A DNA stretch of 64,000 nucleotides, taken from the NCBI RefSeq assembly GCF_009757775.1, contig NZ_RHLK01000001.1, positions 409,608 through 473,607 on the forward strand. Direction: 5' to 3'. A program made the translations under genes and the position numbers. The notes under the pieces were generated by a model, which ran no database searches, was not told the origin of the DNA, and was given only the letters and a program-made list of their open reading frames with translations. This DNA comes from Paenibacillus lutrae. Its GTDB lineage: Bacteria; Bacillota; Bacilli; Paenibacillales; NBRC-103111. Shown piece after piece: positions 55,265 through 62,545 of the stretch. Position 1 is the stretch's first letter. Every line of letters starts with the position of its first letter.

Positions 55265-55352
55265 GCTGCGACTTTAACGAGCTTGTACCTGGTAGAGTCG
55301 CAGTATAGAGCAAAATCAGAACAGCCCTTTCAAAAATGATCGGGCTGTTCTC
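55265..55352 (+). terminator. Two hairpins after serine hydrolase gene
   Basis: CTGCGACT/AGTCGCAG (55265-55303) and GAACAGCCC/GGGCTGTTC (55319-55350, followed by TCCTCTC) form two successive hairpins downstream of the stop. The second is the better terminator candidate. Confidence 0.6.
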
Positions 55353-55360
55353 CTCTCACC

Positions 55361-55498
55361 CGATCCCTGAGGTTGCCTACGGCGGACAGGAAAATTACCG
55401 GAATGTTCTCAGGCACAGAAGAGATCAGGTGAAACCGTCTATCTGGGCAGCATAATATCCATAATGATCAGATCATAACTCTTCTCTTGTAGACACGC
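55361..55498 (-). pseudogene. Response-regulator receiver domain remnant
   Basis: The minus strand reads SYDLIIMDIMLP, the phosphoacceptor segment of a receiver domain, then a stop. In another frame it continues ISSVPENIPVIFLSAVGN, the next receiver strand with the conserved Ser. A frameshift and missing ends show a dead OmpR-type regulator gene fragment. Confidence 0.7.
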
Positions 55499-55525
55499 AA
55501 AAAAACCTGCCGTTTAGACAGGTTT
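55497..55525 (-). terminator. Terminator after XRE regulator gene
   Basis: On the minus strand, AAACCTG ... CAGGTTT followed by a run of seven T, 53 bp past the stop. Confidence 0.8.
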
Positions 55526-55577
55526 ATCTGCACTCTACTAATTGCATGAACGTTTCTCGTTAGCTCACAATGACCGA

Positions 55578-55808
55578 TTAATCGTTATATTCTTGAGTGT
55601 CCGGGTCACTTTGGTATTCCAGAAGATCTCCAGGCTGACATTCCAAAGCCTTGCAAATCGCCTCTAAAGTCGATATTCGAATTGCCTTTGCCTTCCCATT
55701 CTTCAGTACGGAAATATTGGCCATCGTGATTCCAACTCTCTCCGAAAGTTCGGTAACACTCATTTTCCTTTTAGCCAGCATCACGTCAATATTGATTATA
55801 ATTGCCAT
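55578..55808 (-). CDS. Small XRE-type (YozG-like) transcription regulator
   Basis: About 76 residues forming a single Cro/CI helix-turn-helix: LAKRKMSVTELSERVGITMANISVLKNGKAKAIRISTLEAICKALECQPGDLLEY. This size and the KNGKAKAIR turn are typical of YozG-like regulators found beside DUF2975 membrane proteins. ATG at 55808 is chosen with GAGGTG upstream; the frame could extend to a GTG at 55817. The upstream DUF2975 gene ends 10 bp before, so the pair is an operon and the two proteins probably work together. Confidence 0.9.
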   Translation of the reverse strand: MAIIINIDVMLAKRKMSVTELSERVGITMANISVLKNGKAKAIRISTLEAICKALECQPGDLLEYQSDPDTQEYND

Positions 55809-55818
55809 TGTTTTCACC

Positions 55819-56301
55819 TCAGACCGTTAAATCATTTTCTGATTTTATATCGATGGCTTCTTTCAAAAGCTTTTGAAGAACAGCAGCAAAAACGGCAATT
55901 ACCAGGGAGGCAAAAATCATAATCATTCCGATCAGGATGATTCCCGGGGCGTCGTCTCTCTCTGCGAGAAGATAGAACAAGGGCAGGCCAATCACATACA
56001 AGCCGCTGATCGCGAGCGCACAGGCTTTGATATTCTTCAACACGTTCACGGATAAATCCGAGAAAGCTTGATTCTTATCGATATAGCCGAGTAGTTTGAA
56101 AGCCTGATACAGAGCAAAGTAAAAAGGAATCGCCGTTGCATAGAGATCCAGGTAAAACAGGTACTTCAAATAAAGATGATCGGGGTACAATTCCGCCGCA
56201 AAATTCGCGATCTCCGGCACCAAAAATATGCACAAGGCAAGAACAGGAATTCCCATCAGAATTACAGCTACCTTTAAAAAGAACGTAGTTCCTCGTTCCA
56301 T
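55819..56301 (-). CDS. DUF2975 membrane protein
   Basis: About 160 residues with four hydrophobic segments (near 10-30, 45-70, 95-115 and 125-145), a short charged C-terminus, and the conserved YIDKNQAFSDLSVNVLKNIK loop of DUF2975 proteins. Function is unknown; the family is nearly always encoded next to a small XRE regulator, as here. ATG at 56301 has GAGGTG 6 nt upstream; the GTG at 56310 lies inside that RBS. Confidence 0.88.
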   Translation of the reverse strand: MERGTTFFLKVAVILMGIPVLALCIFLVPEIANFAAELYPDHLYLKYLFYLDLYATAIPFYFALYQAFKLLGYIDKNQAFSDLSVNVLKNIKACALAISGLYVIGLPLFYLLAERDDAPGIILIGMIMIFASLVIAVFAAVLQKLLKEAIDIKSENDLTV

Positions 56302-56424
56302 CAAATACACCTCACTTGGATATGATTATCTTGAATTTATCATAAAATTTATCGTAAATCAATATGTTTTGATTGCAATACAATGTGTGTTCACTTTTTT
56401 CAATACTACTTCATTTACTGCAAC

Positions 56425-56457
56425 GAAAAAAAGCATTTCTCATTATAAAGAAATGCT
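56425..56457 (-). terminator. Terminator after lipase-like gene
   Basis: On the minus strand, AGCATTTCT-TTATAATG-AGAAATGCT followed by TTTTTTT. Confidence 0.88.
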
Positions 56458-56478
56458 CTCTAAAGGATTCTATTCGGT

Positions 56479-57183
56479 TCATGGGCACAGTTCATGGATT
56501 TTCTTGACCAGGTCCTCTGCATTGTTATGGAATACTTCATTCGCATCTGTCCAGGCCGATCTCAAGAAATACGAGGCATGAAACCGCCAGCCCTGGTGTT
56601 GCGGATTAAATTCCATTTGAATTTCTCGCCCCGGCTTACCGCGGTATACCCTGGAGCCCGGCTTGCGCCAGCTGCCGATTCTTGTGATCTTGTCCGGATT
56701 CTGGCCAGTAATATAAGTGAATCTGTCATTGTATGGAATGTCCTTCAGAAAAAATTTCGGACACCCCACTGCGAATACTCGAACTTGCTGAAAGCCGTAC
56801 TTTTCTTCCAAATATAGCCCTGCCCGATAAGCAATCACGCCTCCGGCGCTGTGCCCGATCAGAATCAGTTGTTCTGCACCTTCTGCGTGCTCCCGGATGA
56901 TCCGCGATACGCTTGCTACCCGCCGGGAATGATCACGGGCCAAGTCATAGCTGACCTGTGGAAGCTGCCTGGCCAGAAGAGACATTAAGGAAGCACGTGT
57001 AGTACCATTTGCCGTTCCATAGGGAAAGATGACTACGATTTTGGCATTTCGATATTTCCGGACAACTTCACTGACCGCGGCTTCAAAATTATCCCAGTAC
57101 GTCAGTATACCGGCAAAAAAGAAAACGACCGTGCTGCAATTGGTGGAACAGGTGCTTTGGGAGGATATGAACGTCTCAATCAT
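56479..57183 (-). CDS. Lipase-like alpha/beta hydrolase
   Basis: The nucleophile elbow ILIGHSAGGVIAYRAG (GxSxG, Ser about residue 116) sits after a helix as in class-3 lipases and other alpha/beta hydrolases. An N-terminal VVFFFAG strand gives the oxyanion region, and GCPKFFLKD carries a probable acidic-strand segment. A His in the C-terminal third (WRFHASYF) could complete the triad. No signal peptide, so intracellular, and the substrate is unknown. GGAGGTGG precedes the ATG. It is followed by its own terminator. Confidence 0.8.
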   Translation of the reverse strand: MIETFISSQSTCSTNCSTVVFFFAGILTYWDNFEAAVSEVVRKYRNAKIVVIFPYGTANGTTRASLMSLLARQLPQVSYDLARDHSRRVASVSRIIREHAEGAEQLILIGHSAGGVIAYRAGLYLEEKYGFQQVRVFAVGCPKFFLKDIPYNDRFTYITGQNPDKITRIGSWRKPGSRVYRGKPGREIQMEFNPQHQGWRFHASYFLRSAWTDANEVFHNNAEDLVKKIHELCP

Positions 57184-57281
57184 GATTGTCTGGCCACCTC
57201 CTTCATGTTACCCGCTTATCTATTGCGAAGAATGTTCATCGTCCTAAGGGGTCATATGGTCACGGCCTATCCCTACTCGCA

Positions 57282-57929
57282 TTATTTTCTCAACGCTTCA
57301 ATGTAGATACGTTTAATCCCGGCTACAATGTCCTCTTTGCTGAACCTGAGCGTTTTTTGCTGATACAAAAAGAGATCCGGGCTTAAAGCGGCGACTAAGG
57401 TGTGCGTAGTCAACGTAACATTCAAAGGGTCCACTTCCCTCTCCTCTATCGCTTTGGCGTACAGCAGAGAAATAATATCCTGCAAGTAAAGAAAAACAGG
57501 ATGATTAAATTGTAACAATTGAAGCTCGCTGCTGCGGTTGTACTCGTATTTAATAATAACCAGCATAGTCGCTTGATCGTCTAAATAATCCGCGATTCTG
57601 TCAACCACTTCGCTCAATAAAGTAAGGGAAGTTACCTCTAGACCTCTGCTCAGGCGAAAGGAATCCAGGTCCCTCAAGAAATCCTGTGTATTGCTGCTCA
57701 GAATCGCCATACAAATTTCGCCTTTGTTGGAATAGCGGCGATAAAGAGTCGCCTGGCCGATCTGGGCCGCTTTGGCAATCTGGTGCATACTCACATTCTC
57801 TACGCCATGCTCTTTGAATAAGCGATTTGAAGCGGTCACAATCCTATTCTGATAGTCCGAATCCCGCTTACTTGTTTTGCGGACCTTTATCTCGTCTGTT
57901 TCATTTACCCCGTTCTGCTGCTCGGCCAT
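57282..57929 (-). CDS. TetR-family repressor
   Basis: The N-terminal HTH (about 20-70: RIVTASNRLFKEHGVENVSMHQIAKAAQIGQATLYRRYSNKGEICMAIL) is a textbook TetR DNA-binding domain. The C-terminal ~140 residues form the ligand-binding/dimer part. It is divergent from the MFS exporter gene, and the shared 163-bp region contains two perfect palindromic sites, one inside the exporter promoter, so this protein most likely represses the exporter and itself. AAGGAGG precedes the ATG. The inducer is probably a compound pumped by the exporter. Confidence 0.93.
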   Translation of the reverse strand: MAEQQNGVNETDEIKVRKTSKRDSDYQNRIVTASNRLFKEHGVENVSMHQIAKAAQIGQATLYRRYSNKGEICMAILSSNTQDFLRDLDSFRLSRGLEVTSLTLLSEVVDRIADYLDDQATMLVIIKYEYNRSSELQLLQFNHPVFLYLQDIISLLYAKAIEEREVDPLNVTLTTHTLVAALSPDLFLYQQKTLRFSKEDIVAGIKRIYIEALRK

Positions 57930-57975
57930 TGCGGAAGCCTCCTTGACTCAGATGCTTTTCATAAAAACATTAAAA

Positions 57976-58004
57976 TTGACAAAGCGGACAACTGTCCGTA
58001 TTAT
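57976..58004 (+). promoter_or_regulatory. MFS exporter promoter with operator in the spacer
   Basis: TTGACA (57976-57981) and TATTAT (57999-58004) are separated by exactly 17 nt, and that spacer holds the palindrome CGGACAACTGTCCG (57985-57998). Binding there would block RNA polymerase directly. Confidence 0.85.
57985..57998. promoter_or_regulatory. Operator site 1 of TetR regulator
   Basis: CGGACA-AC-TGTCCG, six-base arms with a two-base centre. Lies in the -35/-10 spacer of the exporter promoter. Confidence 0.8.
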
Positions 58005-58012
58005 TGTTTTTG

Positions 58013-58026
58013 CGGACAGTTGTCCG
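58013..58026. promoter_or_regulatory. Operator site 2 of TetR regulator
   Basis: CGGACA-GT-TGTCCG, the reverse complement of site 1 and 28 bp away centre to centre, so both sites face the same type of dimer. Confidence 0.8.
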
Positions 58027-58092
58027 ATTTGATTATATCAAACAGTCGAAATTGCGGTCAATGAGCTTGAAGAATATCAGGAGGAAACTAGA

Positions 58093-59571
58093 ATGGGAAA
58101 GAACGACGCAGCAGAAGATTTTAAGCTTAGAAGTATCCTGGTTCCATTATTGGCAATTATCGCAGGGGTATTCATGGTTGTACTCAACAGTACCTCAATG
58201 AACGTGGCGTTATCTACCTTATTGGTTGATTTGAATACGGATTTTCCGACCATCCAATGGACAGTTACGGGCTATATGCTCGCCCAGGCATCCGTAATCC
58301 CGTTAGCCGGCTGGTTATCCGACCGGTTCGGTGCGAAGACGGTGTTTCTCAGCTCGATTGCGCTATTCACACTGGCTTCGGTATTGTGCGCCCTTCCTGA
58401 CAGTGCGGGCTGGCTGATCGTATTCCGGGTTATCCAGGGGCTCGGCGGGGGCTGTGTAATCCCTGTTGCCATGGCATATGTGTACAAGCTCAGTCCGCAG
58501 AGCAAGGTCGGAACGGTCATGGCCATGATGGGAATTCCGATTCTATTCGCTCCGGCAATCGGGCCCGTCCTCTCGGGCTGGCTCGTAGAATTCTATACCT
58601 GGAGATGGCTGTTCATTATCAACATTCCAGTGGGAATCTTGTCCATCCTGCTTGGCTTAAAAACACTTCCCAAAGTAGAGCGGCAGGCGGTGACAGGAAT
58701 TGACACGCCGGGCATGGTCCTGGCCCCTATTGCTTTCGCCGGCTTGTCCTACGGTGTCATCGAAGGGGCAAGCAGCTGGACCTCGAGTAATACAATCGCC
58801 GGTCTCATCATAGGCGGTATCGCTTTACTCGCTTTTATCGCCAGAGAATTAAGCACTCCAGCGCCACTGCTGGATCTTCGGGTCTTCCGCTCCATTGACT
58901 TTTCCATAGGAATTCTGGTGCAATGGATTGGACAATTTGCGTTATTCGGAGCGATTTTCCTGCTTCCGCAATTTCTTCAGCAAGCCAGAGGCTTCGGAGC
59001 CTTTGATACGGGAATGATTTTACTCCCGCAAGCAATTGCTTCGATGCTGGTCATGCCGATTGCGGGTTACTTGTTCGACCGGATCGGTGTCCGCTGGCTG
59101 GTCGTCATCGGGCTGGGACTTGTCTCCGCAGCTACTTACCAATACTCCCAAGTGGATGCGGCAACGGTCGGCAAAGATCTGATCATTCCGTTAATTATGG
59201 CCGGAGCGGGTATGGGCATGATGACCATGCCGATGAATACTCATCTGTTCAATAAAGCTCCCCGCCATTTGGTCAGCCGGGTAACGTCATTGACTAATTC
59301 CATGCAGCAAGTCGTCAACTCTCTGTCAGTCGCGGCTCTCGTAACGATTCTCTCGGCCCGTGTAACATTCAGAACCGATGAGCTCAAAGCTGCAGCGGCA
59401 GCCGGGACGACCGCTCCGACACCTGAGATGATGCAGCAGGCAGCGGCCGAGTTAGCCGCTAATTCATTCGCGGATACGTTCGGTGTTATGGTAGTCGTGG
59501 CGATTATAGGAGCAATACTGGGCCTTTTACTGCGCCGCGGCAAAACTTCACAAGAATCTGAGGCATCTTGA
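58093..59571 (+). CDS. DHA2-family (EmrB/QacA) MFS multidrug exporter
   Basis: A 492-residue proton-coupled exporter with about 14 membrane segments. TM1 carries FMVVLNSTSMNVAL (motif D1-like), the TM2-3 loop GWLSDRFGAKTVFL (motif A), TM4 RVIQGLGGGCVIPVAMAY (motif B) and TM5 GPVLSGWL (motif C, typical of antiporters); WRWLFIINIPVG is also conserved. Substrates of the family are drugs, dyes and other cationic or lipophilic compounds. AGGAGGAAACTAGA precedes the ATG. Controlled by the divergent TetR gene through two operators. Confidence 0.94.
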   Translation: MGKNDAAEDFKLRSILVPLLAIIAGVFMVVLNSTSMNVALSTLLVDLNTDFPTIQWTVTGYMLAQASVIPLAGWLSDRFGAKTVFLSSIALFTLASVLCALPDSAGWLIVFRVIQGLGGGCVIPVAMAYVYKLSPQSKVGTVMAMMGIPILFAPAIGPVLSGWLVEFYTWRWLFIINIPVGILSILLGLKTLPKVERQAVTGIDTPGMVLAPIAFAGLSYGVIEGASSWTSSNTIAGLIIGGIALLAFIARELSTPAPLLDLRVFRSIDFSIGILVQWIGQFALFGAIFLLPQFLQQARGFGAFDTGMILLPQAIASMLVMPIAGYLFDRIGVRWLVVIGLGLVSAATYQYSQVDAATVGKDLIIPLIMAGAGMGMMTMPMNTHLFNKAPRHLVSRVTSLTNSMQQVVNSLSVAALVTILSARVTFRTDELKAAAAAGTTAPTPEMMQQAAAELAANSFADTFGVMVVVAIIGAILGLLLRRGKTSQESEAS

Positions 59572-59611
59572 ATGATTTAAAAAGATCAAAATCCCCTCCA
59601 AGTTCACTCCG

Positions 59612-59639
59612 TCCTCATGGTATCATGAGGACTTTTTTT
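59612..59639 (+). terminator. Terminator after MFS gene
   Basis: GTCCTCAT-GGTATC-ATGAGGAC followed by TTTTTTT. Confidence 0.92.
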
Positions 59640-59722
59640 GAATGTCTACTTGGAAGGGGAAAATGCCACGATTGGCAGTCTTTTCATATTGAACCTAGTT
59701 TCCATCACTTTAGCCATATCCT

Positions 59723-60196
59723 TTAAATTGATTTGAGAAAGGTAATTCTGTGGTAGCCGTATTCAAAGAAATCCTTTTCGAAATTAACCATTTCAAATCC
59801 AAGATTTCGATAGAACGATAGCGTTGCTTCATTTCCAGCATGACCTAATGTGTAGAGAATAACCTGCTTATTGCCTAACTCCGTTATTTTATCGCAAACT
59901 TGTTTAATCAAAGCGTTCCCTATCCCTTGACGTTGAAAGTGTTGCGATACAGCAACGCCAACTATTTCGTGTAGTCCTAGTTCATCATTAAAAACATACC
60001 CTGCATGACCAGTTACTTCACAAGAATTCGCTAAAGTCACATGGTATCCGTGTAGATTATAATCCTGTACTGTCAAAAATGCGTTCCACCGCGGGGGGTA
60101 TTTGTCTATAATAAACTTCGGGAATTGCAGAGGATGCCCCGCCATTATTTCTTCAACATGAATTTGGTCGTTCTTCTCCAATAAACGAATAAGCAA
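59723..60196 (-). CDS. GNAT-family N-acetyltransferase
   Basis: The acetyl-CoA loop FQRQGIGNALIKQV (Q/RxxGxG) and preceding IVGVAVSQ strand are conserved, and NEATLSFYRNLGFEMV is the C-terminal GNAT signature. The 157-residue length is typical. It starts with TTG, supported by GGAGGGG 7 nt upstream. Acetyl acceptor unknown. Single gene. Confidence 0.88.
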   Translation of the reverse strand: MLIRLLEKNDQIHVEEIMAGHPLQFPKFIIDKYPPRWNAFLTVQDYNLHGYHVTLANSCEVTGHAGYVFNDELGLHEIVGVAVSQHFQRQGIGNALIKQVCDKITELGNKQVILYTLGHAGNEATLSFYRNLGFEMVNFEKDFFEYGYHRITFLKSI

Positions 60197-60289
60197 TTCA
60201 GTTCCCCTCCTTGCTTTGAAATTGATAATGGTAATAGACTCGGTATCGTATCTAAGAAGCTGTTGGCCTTTCGGAGCGAAGCGGTCTTT

Positions 60290-60943
60290 TCAAAATCGGG
60301 ATACTATCGCTTGTAACTCCATTAAATCATCTATAACTATATCTGCCTGAGAAAGTTCTTCTTCTTGTGCAAAATCAAATCTGCATCCTATTGCAACTAG
60401 TCCATTATCTTTAGCTGCATGAATATCCGACAGACGATCTCCTACTACTGCTGCATGAGTAATATCATATTTTTTTATAATACTTTGAACTAAATCTGAC
60501 TTATTTAACGATTGGATTTGCTGGATACTAAATGTTTCTGTAACCCAATTGTCCAGATTATAATAATTCACAATGGCTTTCAAATATTCCGTTAAACCAT
60601 TACTTGCTATATAAATGGAACAACGATTCTCTTTTAAATAACTGAAAATTTCCTTAACATGCGGATATAACGCACCTTTTCCGCTTTTTATATTTGTAAT
60701 TAATCTATTCAGAAAATACGCATCCGTTTGCTGCCTTATTTCAATGGTATGATCGGGCAACAAGGTTTCCCAGACTTTGGGTAAAGGTACACCCATTATT
60801 TCACGGTATTTATCAATTGGTGTTTCGCTATTCCAACTATTTAATGACCTTAAATAATTGAAAGTATCTTCAAGTGAAACTTCTAAAATCTTATCTGTCT
60901 GAAACAGCGTTCCATCCATATCAAAGATGATTGATTGAAGCAT
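60290..60943 (-). CDS. HAD-superfamily phosphatase
   Basis: SIIFDMDGTLF (motif I, DxD), IASNGLTEYLKAI (motif II with Asn/Ser region), KSDLVQSIIKKY (motif III Lys) and VVGDRLSDIHAAKDNGL (motif IV) are in order, as in the phosphoglycolate-phosphatase-like HADs with a C1 cap (about residues 15-85). The start at 60943 has AGGGGAG upstream; a longer frame (to 61144) overlaps the DinB gene and adds non-homologous residues. Cytosolic, with a small phosphorylated metabolite as likely substrate. Confidence 0.9.
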   Translation of the reverse strand: MLQSIIFDMDGTLFQTDKILEVSLEDTFNYLRSLNSWNSETPIDKYREIMGVPLPKVWETLLPDHTIEIRQQTDAYFLNRLITNIKSGKGALYPHVKEIFSYLKENRCSIYIASNGLTEYLKAIVNYYNLDNWVTETFSIQQIQSLNKSDLVQSIIKKYDITHAAVVGDRLSDIHAAKDNGLVAIGCRFDFAQEEELSQADIVIDDLMELQAIVSRF

Positions 60944-60986
60944 TGACTTCTCCCCTTTTCTCCCTACCAATCTGTTCATATCCCTT

Positions 60987-61487
60987 TTAGCTGGAAAGAG
61001 AGTTTTCCTTGTACCACTTTCTAAGCTGATTAATTTGCGCCTGATGATACCGGCTGTGGTCAGCCATATGCCATAAGCCCCAGCGTATAGTTGCACGCTT
61101 TTCATTCTCATGCCCAAAATGGACAACGATATCCAGGTCAGCATCTGTTAATCGAATGCATGCATCTTTCAACATTTCCAGCACACCTTCATAGTTAGTG
61201 ATCAGTGTGCGCAGCGACGTACCTTTGATCATCGGAAGCTTATTATTTGTATCGATCATGGGACCAAATTGCTCTTTCAAAGAAAGAGGAAGGGGCTGTC
61301 TTTTCAATCTATAAACCCAATTCAGATCCACATACATAATGTGTTTTATTAACTGAGCTGTACTATTCAAGTTGTTATGGGGACCCTTGTAATCCACTTC
61401 TTCTTGCGACATTTCAACCGTGATTAATTGCATCCGCTGGCTGTTTTCTTTGACAGCGGAATATAATATTCCCACAATGGTTGACAT
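60987..61487 (-). CDS. DinB-family protein
   Basis: Four-helix DinB/YfiT-like fold of about 166 residues. The three conserved histidine positions are visible: LIKHIMYVDLNWV (helix 2), and WGLWHMADHSRYHQAQINQLR (helix 4 with H-x3-H-x3-H pattern), which bind a metal. Members include metal-dependent thiol transferases and uncharacterised proteins. ATG at 61487 has AAGGTGA upstream; the frame runs to 61517 without RBS. It lies 43 bp upstream of the HAD gene, so possibly cotranscribed. Confidence 0.87.
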   Translation of the reverse strand: MSTIVGILYSAVKENSQRMQLITVEMSQEEVDYKGPHNNLNSTAQLIKHIMYVDLNWVYRLKRQPLPLSLKEQFGPMIDTNNKLPMIKGTSLRTLITNYEGVLEMLKDACIRLTDADLDIVVHFGHENEKRATIRWGLWHMADHSRYHQAQINQLRKWYKENSLSS

Positions 61488-61566
61488 GTTTGATTCACCT
61501 TGCAAATCGTGTAACATCCTGCCTATTCCTCCTAAGCCCGTTAGCTCTAATCTTTCGAAGTAATTC

Positions 61567-61758
61567 TTATATAGTAACCGTTATCGATTTTAGATAATGG
61601 TTGTCACCAAGCTGGGTTAAGGCGCCCAGACCAATGATGGTGTCACCATTGCTTACTGATATGTAGTTCTCCGGCTCTTTTCCCTTTGTAAAACCTGATA
61701 CTTCCGTGTAAAATTTGGCGGATTCAGTCAAGTTTTCAACGAATCATTCCATTTTCAT
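61567..61758 (-). pseudogene. Truncated VOC (glyoxalase-like) gene with in-frame stop
   Basis: The minus strand reads MKME, then TGA, then FVENLTESAKFYTEVSGF and VSNGDTIIGLGALTQLGD, which is the beta-alpha-beta start of glyoxalase/bleomycin-resistance (VOC) proteins. The TGA follows ATGAAAATGGAA directly, and the gene ends after about 60 codons instead of ~120. Non-functional as read. Confidence 0.7.
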
Positions 61759-61864
61759 AAACAAGCTGCTTATTTCCCCAGTTCGCCTCAGTCTCTACTC
61801 TATTATAAGAATCATTAACGATACGAATCAATATTTTATATCCCACAAAATCCCTTATCCCCTT

Positions 61865-62322
61865 CCAACTTCCCTGGACTTCACCTCCTCCATATCAATA
61901 ATTGTCTGGCTATGGCGCAGCGATTTTCTTAATCCATCTTTAATACCATAGTTTTCCAATAGTTAGCCATTTAGTAACCTAAAATCATTATGGTATAGAT
62001 GATACCATTCTTTCTTTGCTTCCATTCTGTTTTTCAGCCAAGGAAGATAAAAACCTTTCAGCCATATGTCATCCGCAATTAAATGAGTATAATAGCCCCA
62101 GATAAAATGACTTTCTACTTGCGAGTTATATTTCTGTAAAAATCCTTTATAATCTACGCGACGTGAATAATCTTGTGCTTCACCCTTAAAAAAATGGGAT
62201 TCGTTTTTAGTTGAAACAGCATCGGGAGCGATGCTTCCAAGTAACAAGGATGTTCTATTTTCTATGGACAGGCTCTCCGCAATTGTATTCGCGATAATCA
62301 AGTGCATAATTCTTGAACCCAT
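61865..62322 (-). pseudogene. Zinc-dependent phospholipase-C-like hydrolase gene, interrupted by stop
   Basis: Starts properly (AGGTGAGG before ATG at 62322) and reads MGSRIMHLIIANTIAESL and GYYTHLIADDIWLKGFY, with histidines in the pattern of the phospholipase C/P1-nuclease-like small hydrolases. The open frame stops at 61963 with TAA. Beyond it the same frame continues LLENYGIKDGLRKSL... as family members do, to another stop near 61868. One sense-to-stop change plus loss of the 3' half explains this; usual length is ~230-250 residues. Confidence 0.7.
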
Positions 62323-62453
62323 ATTTCCTCACCTCTATAATAATTTCCCTATACATTTTGTCGGGCAGCTTACAGTCTGCCATTCATGACATAAGGGTCA
62401 AACCCTCTTTTGGGCCCCAACCTCCTAAATGAAATGAGAACTCCTATACCATT

Positions 62454-62484
62454 AACCTCCTTCGGGATGAAGGAGGTTTTTTCC
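62454..62484 (+). terminator. Orphan terminator on plus strand
   Basis: AACCTCCTTC-GGGAT-GAAGGAGGTT followed by TTTTTT on the plus strand, although no plus-strand gene lies upstream. Probably left from a deleted gene, or it ends antisense transcription. Confidence 0.7.
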
Positions 62485-62545
62485 TTTTATTAAGGATCTG
62501 TAAGTTTGAGGCTGATTTCGGTATTGGGCTGTCCCGACAGGCGCC

